From a virus, in IMG/VR virus record IMGVR_UViG_3300042332_001574, positions 1-35,069 of that record: a stretch of DNA of 35,069 nt. One strand, 5' to 3'. Made by a program: the position numbers and the translations under genes. The notes beneath the pieces are model-generated. The model did no database searches. It saw only the letters and a list, made by a program, of their open reading frames with translations, and was not told the origin of the DNA. This document shows positions 5,776-14,118 of this stretch, one piece after another. Numbering within the stretch: the stretch's first letter is position 1; the number at the start of each line of letters is the position of its first letter.

Positions 5776-7424
5776 ACTGGTGCGGCCCTGAGTTGAATCA
5801 TCTGGACCCAGACCGTCTGGGAAAGCGGGCTCGTCTCGCTCAGGCCGATCCGGCCAATACGGATCTGCGTCGGCGCTCCATCGGCGACTGAGCCTCCGGG
5901 AGTAACCGTTGACGACCAGCTGGAAACCATGACCTGCTGCGCCGTGCCGCTCGCCGAGTCGGTGACGTCTACAGCTGTCCCGGCGCTCCCGTTTTCCGCA
6001 GAAGAGTCAGCGAAGCACCGGGCCTCTGACCTGAACAGGACATTGCCTGTCGTCCCGGTAGACCTCCAGATCACACGGTACTGGTACCCAACCCATCCGG
6101 TCGGCCAGCCGATTTCGAGTTCCGCGTAACGATTGGCGGATAGCGGGAAAGTCAGGAAGTCCCGGTTCCATCCATTTTCCAGCGAGTCCACTCCAGCCCC
6201 GTTGGTCGTCGCCGGAATCAGCTGAGACGCCCTGTAAGTCTGGATCGGGTCGCCGCCGCCTCCGCCGCCGGTGCCGGCCGCGCCTTGCGGGATCCCAAAA
6301 TTGAGCACCGCAGCAGATGATGTTCCGGAATTTGTGACAGTCGCATCCGATCCGGCGGGAAGCGTAGTAACGCTGCCGACGGTCACGGTGGCTGCCGCAC
6401 CGGCTGGTCCTGTCGCGCCAGTTGCGCCAGCTGGACCGGTTGATCCGGTTGGCCCTTGAGGGCCTGCCGGACCTTGCGGGCCAGTCGCCCCGGTGTTCCC
6501 TGTATCTCCCTTGAGTCCTTGCGGGCCCTGAGGGCCGGTCGCTCCTGTTGCTCCGGTTGCTCCCGTTAGCCCCTGCGGGCCTTGGGGCCCGGTTGGACCG
6601 GTCGCTCCTGTCAGTCCTTGCGGGCCTTGGGGCCCCTGCGGGCCGGTTGCTCCGGTCAGCCCCTGCGGCCCCTGCGGGCCTTGCGGTCCGATCATCGATA
6701 CACCTGCCGGCCATGCTCCGGCCGCCTTCGGGCCGTAGATGAGCCAGCTGGTCGTGTTGACCCAGAAATCGCCCGTAGCTCCAACGGTATTGGATGGAGC
6801 ACCCGCGCCGCTCAGGATGGTGTTGCCACCGCCCGGGCCGGTGCCTCCTTGGAAGAGGGCCCAGACCGTCTGCCAGTCCGTTCCGGTGCCCGGCTGCGTG
6901 GCGGCCGATGACGTGTGATCGGAGACGGCCAGATAGATTGCGCCGCCGCTGCCGACGATATGGTTCGTCTTGTAGGCGACGGCCGTCGCCCATGGGGAGC
7001 CGCCGACATCAGCCAGGAGAGGGACCGATGGAGGAGGAGCGGTGGTTTGACTGATGGCGTGCCATCCGAGGTCGACGTCGTACCCGCCGAAGGTGTAGAG
7101 GACTGTGCTCCCCTCGGCCGCATAGACGACGAGCCAGAGCTTGCGGACGCCCTCGGGAGGCGTCGGCTGATTCATCTGCGCGCTGGAGAACTCGAGGACC
7201 CATTCCGTCTGGATAGGGGCGGCGGCAGCCGAGACGACCGCGAGCGGGGTCGTGTTGGCCCCGACAAATCGCGACGTGTGCAGCTCCGCCTTGAGGACGC
7301 AGGGCGCGGCGAGCGTTTCGCCGGCCGCCATCGATAGCGTGATCCGCAGCGGATTCGCGGCTGGATGGGCGATCTTTCCCGCGTCCGTGCGGGCGTAGCT
7401 GATGGCGATCGGGAAGTTCCTCAT
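5772..7424 (-). CDS. Collagen-like tail fibre protein
   Basis: This 550-aa protein has a beta-rich N-terminal domain (about 1-130), probably for tail attachment, and a middle domain (about 130-245) with a carbohydrate-binding-like [20 protein letters not shown] motif. A collagen-like triple-helix segment of 33 uninterrupted Gly-X-Y triplets follows (residues 246-344). After it comes a short domain of the kind that often follows phage collagen repeats ([18 protein letters not shown], then LNFGIPQGA), a glycine run and a C-terminal beta-rich head (about 400-550). The triplets are mostly GPQ, GLT, GAT and GPA, so threonine is common in the Y position. The protein should trimerise into a rod that carries the tip outward. 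Confidence 0.85.
   Translation of the reverse strand: MRNFPIAISYARTDAGKIAHPAANPLRITLSMAAGETLAAPCVLKAELHTSRFVGANTTPLAVVSAAAAPIQTEWVLEFSSAQMNQPTPPEGVRKLWLVVYAAEGSTVLYTFGGYDVDLGWHAISQTTAPPPSVPLLADVGGSPWATAVAYKTNHIVGSGGAIYLAVSDHTSSAATQPGTGTDWQTVWALFQGGTGPGGGNTILSGAGAPSNTVGATGDFWVNTTSWLIYGPKAAGAWPAGVSMIGPQGPQGPQGLTGATGPQGPQGPQGLTGATGPTGPQGPQGLTGATGATGATGPQGPQGLKGDTGNTGATGPQGPAGPQGPTGSTGPAGATGATGPAGAAATVTVGSVTTLPAGSDATVTNSGTSSAAVLNFGIPQGAAGTGGGGGGDPIQTYRASQLIPATTNGAGVDSLENGWNRDFLTFPLSANRYAELEIGWPTGWVGYQYRVIWRSTGTTGNVLFRSEARCFADSSAENGSAGTAVDVTDSASGTAQQVMVSSWSSTVTPGGSVADGAPTQIRIGRIGLSETSPLSQTVWVQMIQLRAAPV
6393..6689 (-). repeat. Collagen Gly-X-Y coding repeats (33 triplets)
   Basis: The region encodes 33 consecutive Gly-X-Y triplets of the fibre. 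At the DNA level it is an imperfect repeat of 9- and 15-base units built on GGCCCTTGCGGG-like blocks (plus strand). Such repeats can change in number by slippage and so change fibre length. Confidence 0.85.
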
Positions 7425-7428
7425 GAGG

Positions 7429-7938
7429 TCAGCGGCGGCGAGTGGATCGTTTGTGTGGCAGCCAGTCCTTGATGAAGGCGGTGGCGTGGTGGATCAGCCA
7501 CCAGCCATTCATGCCGCATACAAATCCGGCAGCGGCCCATGCCTGCCATGTGTGGACCCAGCGGGTATCCTGGCCGATGGTGCCAAGCTGCAGGCCAACG
7601 TGGTAAGCGATGGTTGGGGCGAAGCTGCCGATCGATGCGCAGGCCAGAAAGTTGGACACTGCCGGCGCGAAGTCCCGGCCCTTGTAGCGCGCTTCGATGA
7701 GGGCGATGGTCGAGGCAAGGATGGCACCGAGGACCGCGTAGGCGTCCTGGACGGATGGGGCCTCGATGTCGAGCGCCGCGACGGTGACCGCCGCGTCCTG
7801 CGCCATGATGACGATATATGCCGCCACGTCGGCGAGGACAGCAGCGAGGACAGGCAGGGAGGCGGCAGCGGATGTCAGAGGCATCGGATTCGAAGCGGCG
7901 GGGAGCCGGTGATGGAATGGGATGGCCGGGTAGTTCAC
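7429..7938 (-). CDS. Membrane protein, holin candidate
   Basis: This 169-aa protein (from GTG 7938) has three or four hydrophobic segments: around [55 protein letters not shown] and [19 protein letters not shown]. It ends in a strongly basic tail (HKRSTRRR). Several short membrane spans plus a basic C terminus fit a holin, and no other late gene here is a better candidate. It is, however, separated from the endolysin by the fibre genes. GTG is chosen because GTGA overlaps the upstream stop and a GAGGAG lies eight bases before it; ATG 7884 (151 aa) is the alternative. Confidence 0.6.
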   Translation of the reverse strand: MNYPAIPFHHRLPAASNPMPLTSAAASLPVLAAVLADVAAYIVIMAQDAAVTVAALDIEAPSVQDAYAVLGAILASTIALIEARYKGRDFAPAVSNFLACASIGSFAPTIAYHVGLQLGTIGQDTRWVHTWQAWAAAGFVCGMNGWWLIHHATAFIKDWLPHKRSTRRR

Positions 7939-8207
7939 GGGATCGGCTCCTCGGCGAGCTGGGCCTTGGCGACTTTCTGCACGATCGGCGGGATCGGCGG
8001 GAGGATCGGCGGGCTGTTCCGCATCAGCCACCAGATGCCATTGAGGATCCAGTCGACGTGATCGCGAAGCGATGCCTTGGCCAGAGTCTTCCACGCTTCG
8101 CGGGCCGCCAGGTCTTCGGACGTGGCCGGAGCCGGGATAGGCAGCGGATAGCGCTGCACCGGAGCAGGAGTGGTCGAGGATGGCGGCTGCGAAGTTGGTT
8201 CTGTCAT
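7935..8207 (-). CDS. Small Pro-rich protein of the late operon
   Basis: This 90-aa protein has a Pro/Ser/Thr-rich head (1-30), a charged helix (about 31-50) and an amphipathic Trp-rich segment (WILNGIWWLMRN, about 53-64), followed by more proline. No signal peptide or full membrane span is seen. It lies just upstream of the holin candidate with a GTGA overlap, so it might be a lysis accessory (antiholin) or a small tail protein. I recognise no family. Its start is set by a copy of the TTGAC-N16-ATG element. Confidence 0.6.
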   Translation of the reverse strand: MTEPTSQPPSSTTPAPVQRYPLPIPAPATSEDLAAREAWKTLAKASLRDHVDWILNGIWWLMRNSPPILPPIPPIVQKVAKAQLAEEPIP

Positions 8208-8228
8208 GACTTATGCGGGGCTCGTCAA
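8205..8228 (-). promoter_or_regulatory. TTGAC-N16-ATG element, copy at the 8207 start
   Basis: TTGAC at 8228-8224 is followed by exactly 16 bases ending GCATAAGTC and then the ATG (8207-8205) of the 90-aa protein. It is the most divergent of six copies. Confidence 0.6.
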
Positions 8229-8239
8229 CTCTCAGAGGA

Positions 8240-9154
8240 TCATCCGTCTTCGCGGCGGGCGGCGAAGTAGTCGGCGATGGCAGCCACTTGCTCCGGCTTG
8301 TCGGCGAAAGCCTGCTGAGACCAGATGGGGAGGCCGGTGTGGCGATCCGTGGCGAGGTCGGTGGTCGGATCATATTGCTGGATCAATGAGGGGAGGTCTG
8401 GGTATCGCCGGTTCTCGAGGGAACCATGCCAGAAGTGGCGGATCTCTCCGCGGATATGGCCGATGGTGCCGCCGGCGGCCGCCGGAATGCCATTGGCCCA
8501 GCGGAGGATGTCGTCGATGTGGGCGCGGCCGAGGCGGTTGACTCGCGGATGCTCGGCATGGAGGCGGCCCGTGCAGGCCAGCGCCAACAGGGTGTCCCCA
8601 TGCGAGATTGGGGAGACATACCATCCGCCAATCTGCTCGAGGAATGAGCGGCGGAACGCCCATGCGCAGCCCGGATGATACTGGACCCACTCGTCGAGGG
8701 AGTTGTGGTGGGCACCGTATCCGGTCGATGGGCGACACTCGTCATCGGCTCCCTCTGGGGTGGTGTACCGGACCCGATGCCATGGGTGAATGACCGGGAA
8801 TTCGTCGAGGGCGTCCGAGGCCTTGGCGGCCCAGTCGTCATCGAGGAACTCGATGTCGGCATCGAGGACAGCCACCTTGTCGACCTCCGGCGGGAGCGAG
8901 GCCGCGCCGATGTTGAGCATGGCCTCCTTCCACCAGAAGGCCGGGGTATCCCATGGAAGACTCAGCTCGATCTCAGTGACCAGCGGAGAATCGAATCGAC
9001 TGCCGGCAGGCAGCAGGCCCGGCGTGTCGAGAGTCAGAGAGACCAGAGTCCCCGGCACATTCTGACGGATCATGCCCGCCACGAAGCGCTCGAGGTTCCG
9101 CTGCGGGCGCTCGTACTCGCAGGGATTGTAATGGCAGGCGACCCAGTGCAGCAT
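8240..9154 (-). CDS. GT-A-type glycosyltransferase-like protein
   Basis: This 304-aa protein looks like a nucleotide-sugar-dependent glycosyltransferase. It has a Rossmann-like start (residues 1-60), a DxD metal/nucleotide-binding motif D98-A-D100 (VDKVAVLDADIEF) and an acceptor-side box (YHPGCAWAFRRSFLEQIGGW). The C-terminal half has a further conserved-looking box, EIRHFWHGSLENRRYP. No signal peptide or membrane anchor is seen, so it would act in the cytoplasm. It sits inside the tail genes, just before the collagen fibre and lectin genes. Modification of the virion's own fibre, or of host surface glycans, are both plausible. Confidence 0.75.
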   Translation of the reverse strand: MLHWVACHYNPCEYERPQRNLERFVAGMIRQNVPGTLVSLTLDTPGLLPAGSRFDSPLVTEIELSLPWDTPAFWWKEAMLNIGAASLPPEVDKVAVLDADIEFLDDDWAAKASDALDEFPVIHPWHRVRYTTPEGADDECRPSTGYGAHHNSLDEWVQYHPGCAWAFRRSFLEQIGGWYVSPISHGDTLLALACTGRLHAEHPRVNRLGRAHIDDILRWANGIPAAAGGTIGHIRGEIRHFWHGSLENRRYPDLPSLIQQYDPTTDLATDRHTGLPIWSQQAFADKPEQVAAIADYFAARREDG

Positions 9155-9158
9155 GGGC

Positions 9159-9665
9159 TTAGGTTCCGTATCCGCTGACGACGTCGCCGAAGAGCATGAC
9201 TTCGATCCGGAGATTCACCGGGCTGCTGACTGCCAGAGAGATGGCAGACGTTGCGACCGTCGAGACACCGGCCTTGCGGGTCATGGCGATGCTGTCGCCG
9301 ATGCCGAGGATGTGGGCCGCATCCTGCGGATTGAAGATGTCGGTCATGGTGACCGTGACGGCTCCGCTCGATGCCGAATCCGGATCGTAGGCCGAGACGC
9401 GGACGTGAATGCCTTTGATCTTGGCAAAGCTGGCAGCGAATCCGCTGAGCGTCTGGATGGGGACGTCGGCCAGTTCCACGGCCGGGAAGTTGTCGATCAG
9501 GTAGGTGCCTGCGGCGGTCGGCAGGAGATTGAGCTTGATGGCCGAATCGACAGCCAGCTCCACGCGGTCGCTCGCGACCCCGCGGAATGCGCCGGTGGCC
9601 CCGGCAGTGGGCGGCTGCCAAAGGAAGCCGGACTCGAAAAGGATGGAAGCGGATGGAACGATCAT
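9159..9665 (-). CDS. Hypothetical tail-tip protein
   Basis: This 168-aa protein is predicted to be mostly beta strands with many Val/Thr/Ser residues and no cysteines. It lies between the dead phosphoesterase-like protein and the glycosyltransferase in the region that encodes the tail tip. I recognise no family. Four bases separate it from the next gene. Confidence 0.65.
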   Translation of the reverse strand: MIVPSASILFESGFLWQPPTAGATGAFRGVASDRVELAVDSAIKLNLLPTAAGTYLIDNFPAVELADVPIQTLSGFAASFAKIKGIHVRVSAYDPDSASSGAVTVTMTDIFNPQDAAHILGIGDSIAMTRKAGVSTVATSAISLAVSSPVNLRIEVMLFGDVVSGYGT

Positions 9666-9677
9666 GATGCGGATGGG

Positions 9678-11081
9678 TCAGAAACCAGAGACGAGAGCCC
9701 GCAGCTGGCAGCCGCGAGGGGCCGGGCGGCCCGCGATGGGGTCGAACAGGAGAGCGGCATTGTCCCCCTCCAGAGACAGCCCATCGGGCACCACCAGAGA
9801 GACAGCAGCCCCGGGGATGAGCGGCATGCGGGCCAGATACCATGGCTCGTCGCCGTCGTTGTAGTCAGCGATGGAGACCATGACCGCACCCAGCGGAGCC
9901 GGCGGCTTGGGAGCCATCGATTGAGCCTGCACGATGGCCCCGCTGACACGCTCGCGGAATTCCCAGCGGATGGCGTCTTTGGTGACCTCGATGGCGGCGA
10001 AGCATTCAGCGGTTGGCCTGCGCTCGCTTTGCTCGAGGAGGGCCGTGGTGCCGAAGACATCAGGCGTGGATGTCGATCCGCCCACGCAGCCGGAGACATT
10101 GATGATGCGGGTGCCAGCGACCACGAAGGTCTCGGTCGTTTTGCTGTTCCCGCAGAGGATGAGATCGAAGTGGCCAGACCGGGCCAACTCGACGGCCTCC
10201 GGAAGCAGCTGGACATTGTCCTGATCCGACGGATCCGCGTAGGACACTGGCGGGTTGTGGATGACCGCGATGCGGAATCGGCTGGCCACTGCAGCCAGTC
10301 GCGTCTCCATCCAGTTCCATTGGGCAAGGTTCCGGCGGAGGACGGCGGAGGAGATCGATGGCTCGACGTCGAACCCTTCAATGCCTCCCGACAGCATAAA
10401 GACATGAGCGAGGGCGACGCCGTTGGTGTCGACCCCGAACGTGCGGTCGTAGTAATGCCGCGGAGAGCCCCCGCCGAATTCAGTCACGTATGGGAACTTG
10501 GCCGCGCAGAGGCTGAGGATGTTGTTCGCCACCAGTTCCTGCGTACCGAGAGCCGGGAGGAAGCGCTGGGCAGTGATTTCCGTGGCCCATGCCGCGGTGG
10601 CGGAGTTGAGGATGGTAGCGCCTCCCTCCCCTACCCCAGCAGCGAAGTTGCCAGCCACCAGCACAGTGGGCGATCCGAGCGCGCGGACCGATGCGATGAG
10701 TTGGTTTTGAAGCGTGCCCGGCGCATCGATGCTTCCAAAGGCCGCAAAGGACAGGCGGGTCGTGGCCCCCGGGATCCAGTCGTGAATCGGCTGGGGGACA
10801 GGCTCGAGCGAGACCGTCAGCTGCCGGACGGTCTGCAGATCGGGATTTTGGACGATCCCATTTCGAAGCCCGGAGGTCAACGAGGACGGGCCAAGGGCGA
10901 TGGAGCGGGAAGCGCCCGGCGTGGACTGGTCGGCCACCGTTGCAAAGTTGGGTCCCTCGCAGGAAATCGGCGTGCCGAATTCAACGGAGAACCGCATGGA
11001 CTGCGTGAGGTCGGCCTCGGCCGGAATGATTTCCGCGACCGTGGCGGCCCCGGCGGCGACTTTGTATCGAAACGGCTGCAT
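9678..11081 (-). CDS. Metallophosphoesterase-fold tail protein with lost metal ligands
   Basis: This 467-aa protein shows the motif order of purple-acid-phosphatase-like calcineurin phosphoesterases, but with the ligands replaced. The GD motif is GS117 (SFAAFGSIDA), GDxx is GN145 (TVLVAGNFAAG), GNHE is GTQE (179-182, RFLPALGTQEL) and GHxH is GNSK (311-314, FDLILCGNSK). Only His275 (IAVIHNPP) is kept. The linking features fit the family: YYD near 210, QWNWMETRL near 254-261, and INVSGCVGG near 327-335. An N-terminal domain (1-105) and a C-terminal beta domain (about 385-467) flank it. It is probably structural or ligand-binding. ATG 11081 is set by the upstream TTGAC-N16-ATG element; ATG 11087 is possible. 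Confidence 0.6.
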   Translation of the reverse strand: MQPFRYKVAAGAATVAEIIPAEADLTQSMRFSVEFGTPISCEGPNFATVADQSTPGASRSIALGPSSLTSGLRNGIVQNPDLQTVRQLTVSLEPVPQPIHDWIPGATTRLSFAAFGSIDAPGTLQNQLIASVRALGSPTVLVAGNFAAGVGEGGATILNSATAAWATEITAQRFLPALGTQELVANNILSLCAAKFPYVTEFGGGSPRHYYDRTFGVDTNGVALAHVFMLSGGIEGFDVEPSISSAVLRRNLAQWNWMETRLAAVASRFRIAVIHNPPVSYADPSDQDNVQLLPEAVELARSGHFDLILCGNSKTTETFVVAGTRIINVSGCVGGSTSTPDVFGTTALLEQSERRPTAECFAAIEVTKDAIRWEFRERVSGAIVQAQSMAPKPPAPLGAVMVSIADYNDGDEPWYLARMPLIPGAAVSLVVPDGLSLEGDNAALLFDPIAGRPAPRGCQLRALVSGF

Positions 11082-11102
11082 GCCCATTGCTGGGCGCGTC
11101 AA
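11079..11102 (-). promoter_or_regulatory. TTGAC-N16-ATG element, copy at the 11081 start
   Basis: TTGAC (11102-11098) is followed by 16 bases ending GCAATGGGC and the ATG at 11081-11079. It fills nearly the whole gap after the upstream stop. Confidence 0.65.
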
Positions 11103-11105
11103 TCA

Positions 11106-11909
11106 TCAGGGGCCGTATCGGCGGACCCATTCGTAGTCCGCTTCCCACATCTGGAGCTTGCGGTCGCCGAGTATGTACTCGGCCATGACCCGGTGCGACC
11201 CCGTCCACCATCCATCCCCGCCAGACGGCAGGCCCTCGGCATAGGTGACGAGTGGGTCCGGCATGGCCTGCCAGTTGATGGCCGTGGGGTCGGCTGTGTA
11301 GGGGTTGGGCAGGTTGAGAGTGGGCGGCTTGAACGTCTGGTTGCGGGTCGCGAGGAACGATCCGCGGACGCTGTACGTGTAGCGCCGGCCGAGGAGGCGG
11401 ACCCGCCATGGCTGGGCAGTCAGGGCGACGGATGTTCCACCCGTCTGGAAGACGCCGACCTGACGGATGCCGTTGCCCGGCGGCGCGTAGGGAGCCGGAA
11501 GGATGACCGTTACCCCGTCGCGTTCCTGTGGCCAGAGGGATTCCTCCGGGGAGACACCGAGGTCGATGCTGTTGACCCGGACCCCGGTGCCCAGCAGCCC
11601 GATCCCATTGAAGGCGAGAGGCGGCGACGAGTAGCCAGCCCACTGGAGATCGGCGATGAGGTAGCCGAACCGGGACTCGCGGACGGTCGGGCCTGCGTAG
11701 AAAAGTTCCCGGGACGACCCGAACCCCGGAGCATTCTGGGCCCCGAGGTCGTAGAGGTTGTTGAGCTGGCTGATCGATCCGCGGAAGCAGATGGTGGCGG
11801 AGAGGGTATCGAACCCGCGCGGATTCGGCTGGAGCACGGGATCGGTTTCCCAGTCCCATCGGCCGCCGCCGCCGGCCACGTTTGAGAGATCGTAGTCTTC
11901 GAGGATCAT
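11106..11909 (-). CDS. Probable distal tail protein
   Basis: This 267-aa protein is encoded directly after the tape measure with an ATGA overlap, the place of distal tail or minor tail proteins. It is rich in Gly, Trp and aromatic residues and looks mainly beta, with GGGGRWDWETDPVLQPNP near the start and an aromatic C terminus (MWEADYEWVRRYGP). I recognise no specific family; the assignment rests on position. Confidence 0.6.
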   Translation of the reverse strand: MILEDYDLSNVAGGGGRWDWETDPVLQPNPRGFDTLSATICFRGSISQLNNLYDLGAQNAPGFGSSRELFYAGPTVRESRFGYLIADLQWAGYSSPPLAFNGIGLLGTGVRVNSIDLGVSPEESLWPQERDGVTVILPAPYAPPGNGIRQVGVFQTGGTSVALTAQPWRVRLLGRRYTYSVRGSFLATRNQTFKPPTLNLPNPYTADPTAINWQAMPDPLVTYAEGLPSGGDGWWTGSHRVMAEYILGDRKLQMWEADYEWVRRYGP

Positions 11910-13459
11910 AGTCGGTCCACTGGCTTAGAGTTGATCGCCTCCAGCTTCTGATTCACGGCAGTGAGTTCCTGCACCATCTTGGGTCCCCAATCGTTGAGCG
12001 CCTTGGTGACCGGGTCCCCAGCCGTTGCATTGGCCCGGGAGCCAGCGGCGGCAGACGCTTCTTTTTTCGGGCGGTTCTTTTCCTGCATTCCCTTGTATGC
12101 GTCGAGGCTGGTGAAGGACCATTCTTCGTTGAGCGAAGAGAGGTCCTTCCGATACATCATTTCATCGTATGCAGCAAGACCACGAAGGCCCGTATCGGCT
12201 TCCCCCTTGTACGTTTTCCGGCGACCGGAAGCGATTGCCTTGTTCAGGGACGTTTCTTCAGATGCCATAGCTGCTGCCTGATCTGGCGACATGCCAGCAG
12301 CCTCCAGTTGCGCGCGGCGGGCCGTCTCCGCCTGCTTCTGCTGCAGCTCATCGGCCTTCTTGTTTTTGCCAGCAGCGCGGAGCCGCAGGACTTCGAGCGA
12401 TGCCATGGCCTCATCCCGCTGTGGTTTCGTGGCTGCCAGTTGCGCATCTTTGGCTGCCTGCGTGGCTGCCTCCTCGTCGTCCTTCACCTTTTGCTCGGCC
12501 AGCCGTTTTTGCTCGGCCTCGGCCGCGGCCAGTTCTTCGCGGAGCCTCTTTCGGCGCGCCAGTTCTTCTTCGCTGGGCTGGTACTTGGCGATCATGTCCT
12601 CGCCAGTGGCAGCCTCGGTCAGTGACTCGAGGGAGAGGCCCTCGCCCTGCAGCAGCTTCATGGCTTCGCCCGTGAGGGCCCCGATGATGCCGGCGGTCTT
12701 CCCACCGGTCATGCCGATCCGCTTCTGATCGAGCGCGTCCTTGAAGTTGTCGACCTTGTCCTGCGCGGATTCTGCAGCCTGCGGAAGCTGCTTGAGTTCC
12801 TTGATGATTCCGCGGACCCATTCGAGCGCATTCCCCTTGGGGACGCGGGCCGCCAGCTCGAGGAAGCCCGGGATGCGGGTGGCGATCTCCTTGAGGTTTT
12901 CCATGTCCACCTGCCCCGTCGAGATCATCGACTGGATGGACATGAGGACATCATTGAGTTCCGCCTTTCCTTTGCCCGCATTGGTCAGCGCATTCCCGAA
13001 CGCCACCAACGCCTCACGGGCCTCGGCAGCGGAGAGCTTGGCGCCCTTGAGGGCGGTGGCACCTTGGATGGCTTCGCGGAATCCGAGGCCTGGCATCTTG
13101 GCGACCTCGCGGAGGGCCTCGAGTTCCTCCCGCAGGGTCTCCGATCCGTCACTCGTCGAGGACAGACCGCGCACCAGATTCTCGAATGATGCCTCGGCAG
13201 AAAACATCGATTTCCCCATGGCCACCGCGCTGCCGCCCACCATCTTCAAGCCGCCTCCGATGACATTGATCTTGCTGCTCAGCTCCGTCCATCGGCCCAC
13301 CGCAAACCCCTCCCCGGCAAGGGCCCCCTTGCTGATTTTCATCTGCTCGAGCCCAGCCTTGAATGCGCCCGCGTCCTGCTTGGCACCGTCGAGCGCAGCC
13401 TTGAATCCGCGCTTATCGAGAGTGAGCTGGGCACCGATGGATGATTTGCGGCCGGCCAT
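11906..13459 (-). CDS. Tape measure protein
   Basis: This 517-aa protein sets tail length and helps DNA ejection. The N-terminal third (about 85-215) carries the lambda-type tape-measure domain with runs such as REVAKMPGLGFREAIQG and MSIQSMISTGQVDMENLKEI. A Gly/Ala-rich hydrophobic stretch near 60-90 may insert in membrane. A long Glu/Ala/Lys/Gln coiled coil spans about 290-400. At about 1.5 angstrom per residue it predicts a tail of roughly 75-80 nm, short for a siphovirus. It is preceded by the frameshifting chaperone gene and followed by tail-tip genes, as in lambda. Confidence 0.9.
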   Translation of the reverse strand: MAGRKSSIGAQLTLDKRGFKAALDGAKQDAGAFKAGLEQMKISKGALAGEGFAVGRWTELSSKINVIGGGLKMVGGSAVAMGKSMFSAEASFENLVRGLSSTSDGSETLREELEALREVAKMPGLGFREAIQGATALKGAKLSAAEAREALVAFGNALTNAGKGKAELNDVLMSIQSMISTGQVDMENLKEIATRIPGFLELAARVPKGNALEWVRGIIKELKQLPQAAESAQDKVDNFKDALDQKRIGMTGGKTAGIIGALTGEAMKLLQGEGLSLESLTEAATGEDMIAKYQPSEEELARRKRLREELAAAEAEQKRLAEQKVKDDEEAATQAAKDAQLAATKPQRDEAMASLEVLRLRAAGKNKKADELQQKQAETARRAQLEAAGMSPDQAAAMASEETSLNKAIASGRRKTYKGEADTGLRGLAAYDEMMYRKDLSSLNEEWSFTSLDAYKGMQEKNRPKKEASAAAGSRANATAGDPVTKALNDWGPKMVQELTAVNQKLEAINSKPVDRL

Positions 13460-13462
13460 GGA

Positions 13463-14118
13463 TCAGAGGTTGAGGGCTTCGAGCTGAGAGCGGACAGCCG
13501 CCTCGCGGGCGGCCCTTTCGGAGTTGGTCAGACAGTCGACTCCGGCAGCGTGGAGTCGGGCATGCATGCTGGCATGCACTTCTCGCAGAGACATTCGGTG
13601 GAGCACGTAGTCGCGGCGGGCGGGGTCTCCATTGGTGAGGATGTTGACGTAACACTCAGTCCAATGGGGAGCGGTTCCGTTTTTTTTTGCGGAGCGTCTC
13701 CGATTGGCGTGGCCATGGTTGCGTGGCCGTCGACCCACAGCTGCAGGGCAAGTGCGAGGGCTTCTCCTTCCTCATTGTGGCGGATGGCGGAGGCTGCCCA
13801 CGTAGCGATGGCGCGCCGGAGGCTGACAGGATCCATGCCGAGCGGGAGGGCGGAGTCGCTGCCATCCTCATGCTCCGGAGTGCGTGGGGACCAGAAGTGC
13901 TCCGTGGGATGGGCGCAGACGTACAGGAAGACAAGCGCTTCCGAGAGAGTCTGCGGGATCGAGGTGGTGGCTCCGGCGTCGTAGTATTCCGCCTTGCCCG
14001 CGATCGTGAGGCGCCAGGGGAATCGGGAGATCAGCGGCTTCTCGAGATTGACCACCGGGGCCGGGGCGGGCGTCGGCGCGGCCATGAGAGGATGCTGGGG
14101 GAACGAGTGGAATGTCAT
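13463..14118 (-). CDS. Tail assembly chaperone, -1 frameshift long form (GT-like)
   Basis: Ribosomes that slip back one base in the nine-A run (13688-13680) leave the 196-aa frame after GDAPQKK. They read on as NGTAPHWTECYVNILTNGD and stop at 13463, giving 218 aa. The extension (about 75 residues) is basic and helical and ends four bases before the tape measure start. This is the lambda G/GT arrangement, where the T extension recruits tail tube protein to the tape measure. The 0-frame product ends at 13528. Confidence 0.8.
13528..14118 (-). CDS. Tail assembly chaperone, 0-frame form (G-like)
   Basis: This 196-aa protein is made without frameshifting. Residues about 25-145 form the conserved part (LEKPLISRFPWRLTIAGKAE, then a helical region with FLYVCAHPTEHFW). 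The 0-frame tail after the slippery site is Thr/Ser/Cys-rich and ends in STLPESTV. Unusually, this tail is about 50 residues long; in lambda the unshifted product ends soon after the slip. It overlaps the upstream gene by ATGA. Confidence 0.75.
   Translation of the reverse strand: MTFHSFPQHPLMAAPTPAPAPVVNLEKPLISRFPWRLTIAGKAEYYDAGATTSIPQTLSEALVFLYVCAHPTEHFWSPRTPEHEDGSDSALPLGMDPVSLRRAIATWAASAIRHNEEGEALALALQLWVDGHATMATPIGDAPQKKTEPLPIGLSVTSTSSPMETPPAATTCSTECLCEKCMPACMPDSTLPESTV
13678..13690 (-). promoter_or_regulatory. Slippery sequence for -1 frameshifting
   Basis: On the minus strand nine consecutive A (13688-13680) are read as CAA AAA AAA ACG in frame 0. After a -1 slip they are read as AAA AAA AAC GGA. 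The A-AAA-AAC end is a classic bacterial slippery heptamer. It lies in the tail chaperone gene just upstream of the tape measure, where frameshifting is conserved in siphoviruses. Confidence 0.8.

Noticed and set aside
6393-6689. CRISPR array or non-coding tandem repeats
   Set aside because: The repeats are in frame, encode Gly-X-Y triplets, and have no constant spacer structure.
9153-11885. A 910-codon open frame on the plus strand
   Set aside because: It is antisense to three tail genes with better start context and recognisable features. Long antisense frames are common in G+C-rich genes, and its product looks like random charged sequence.
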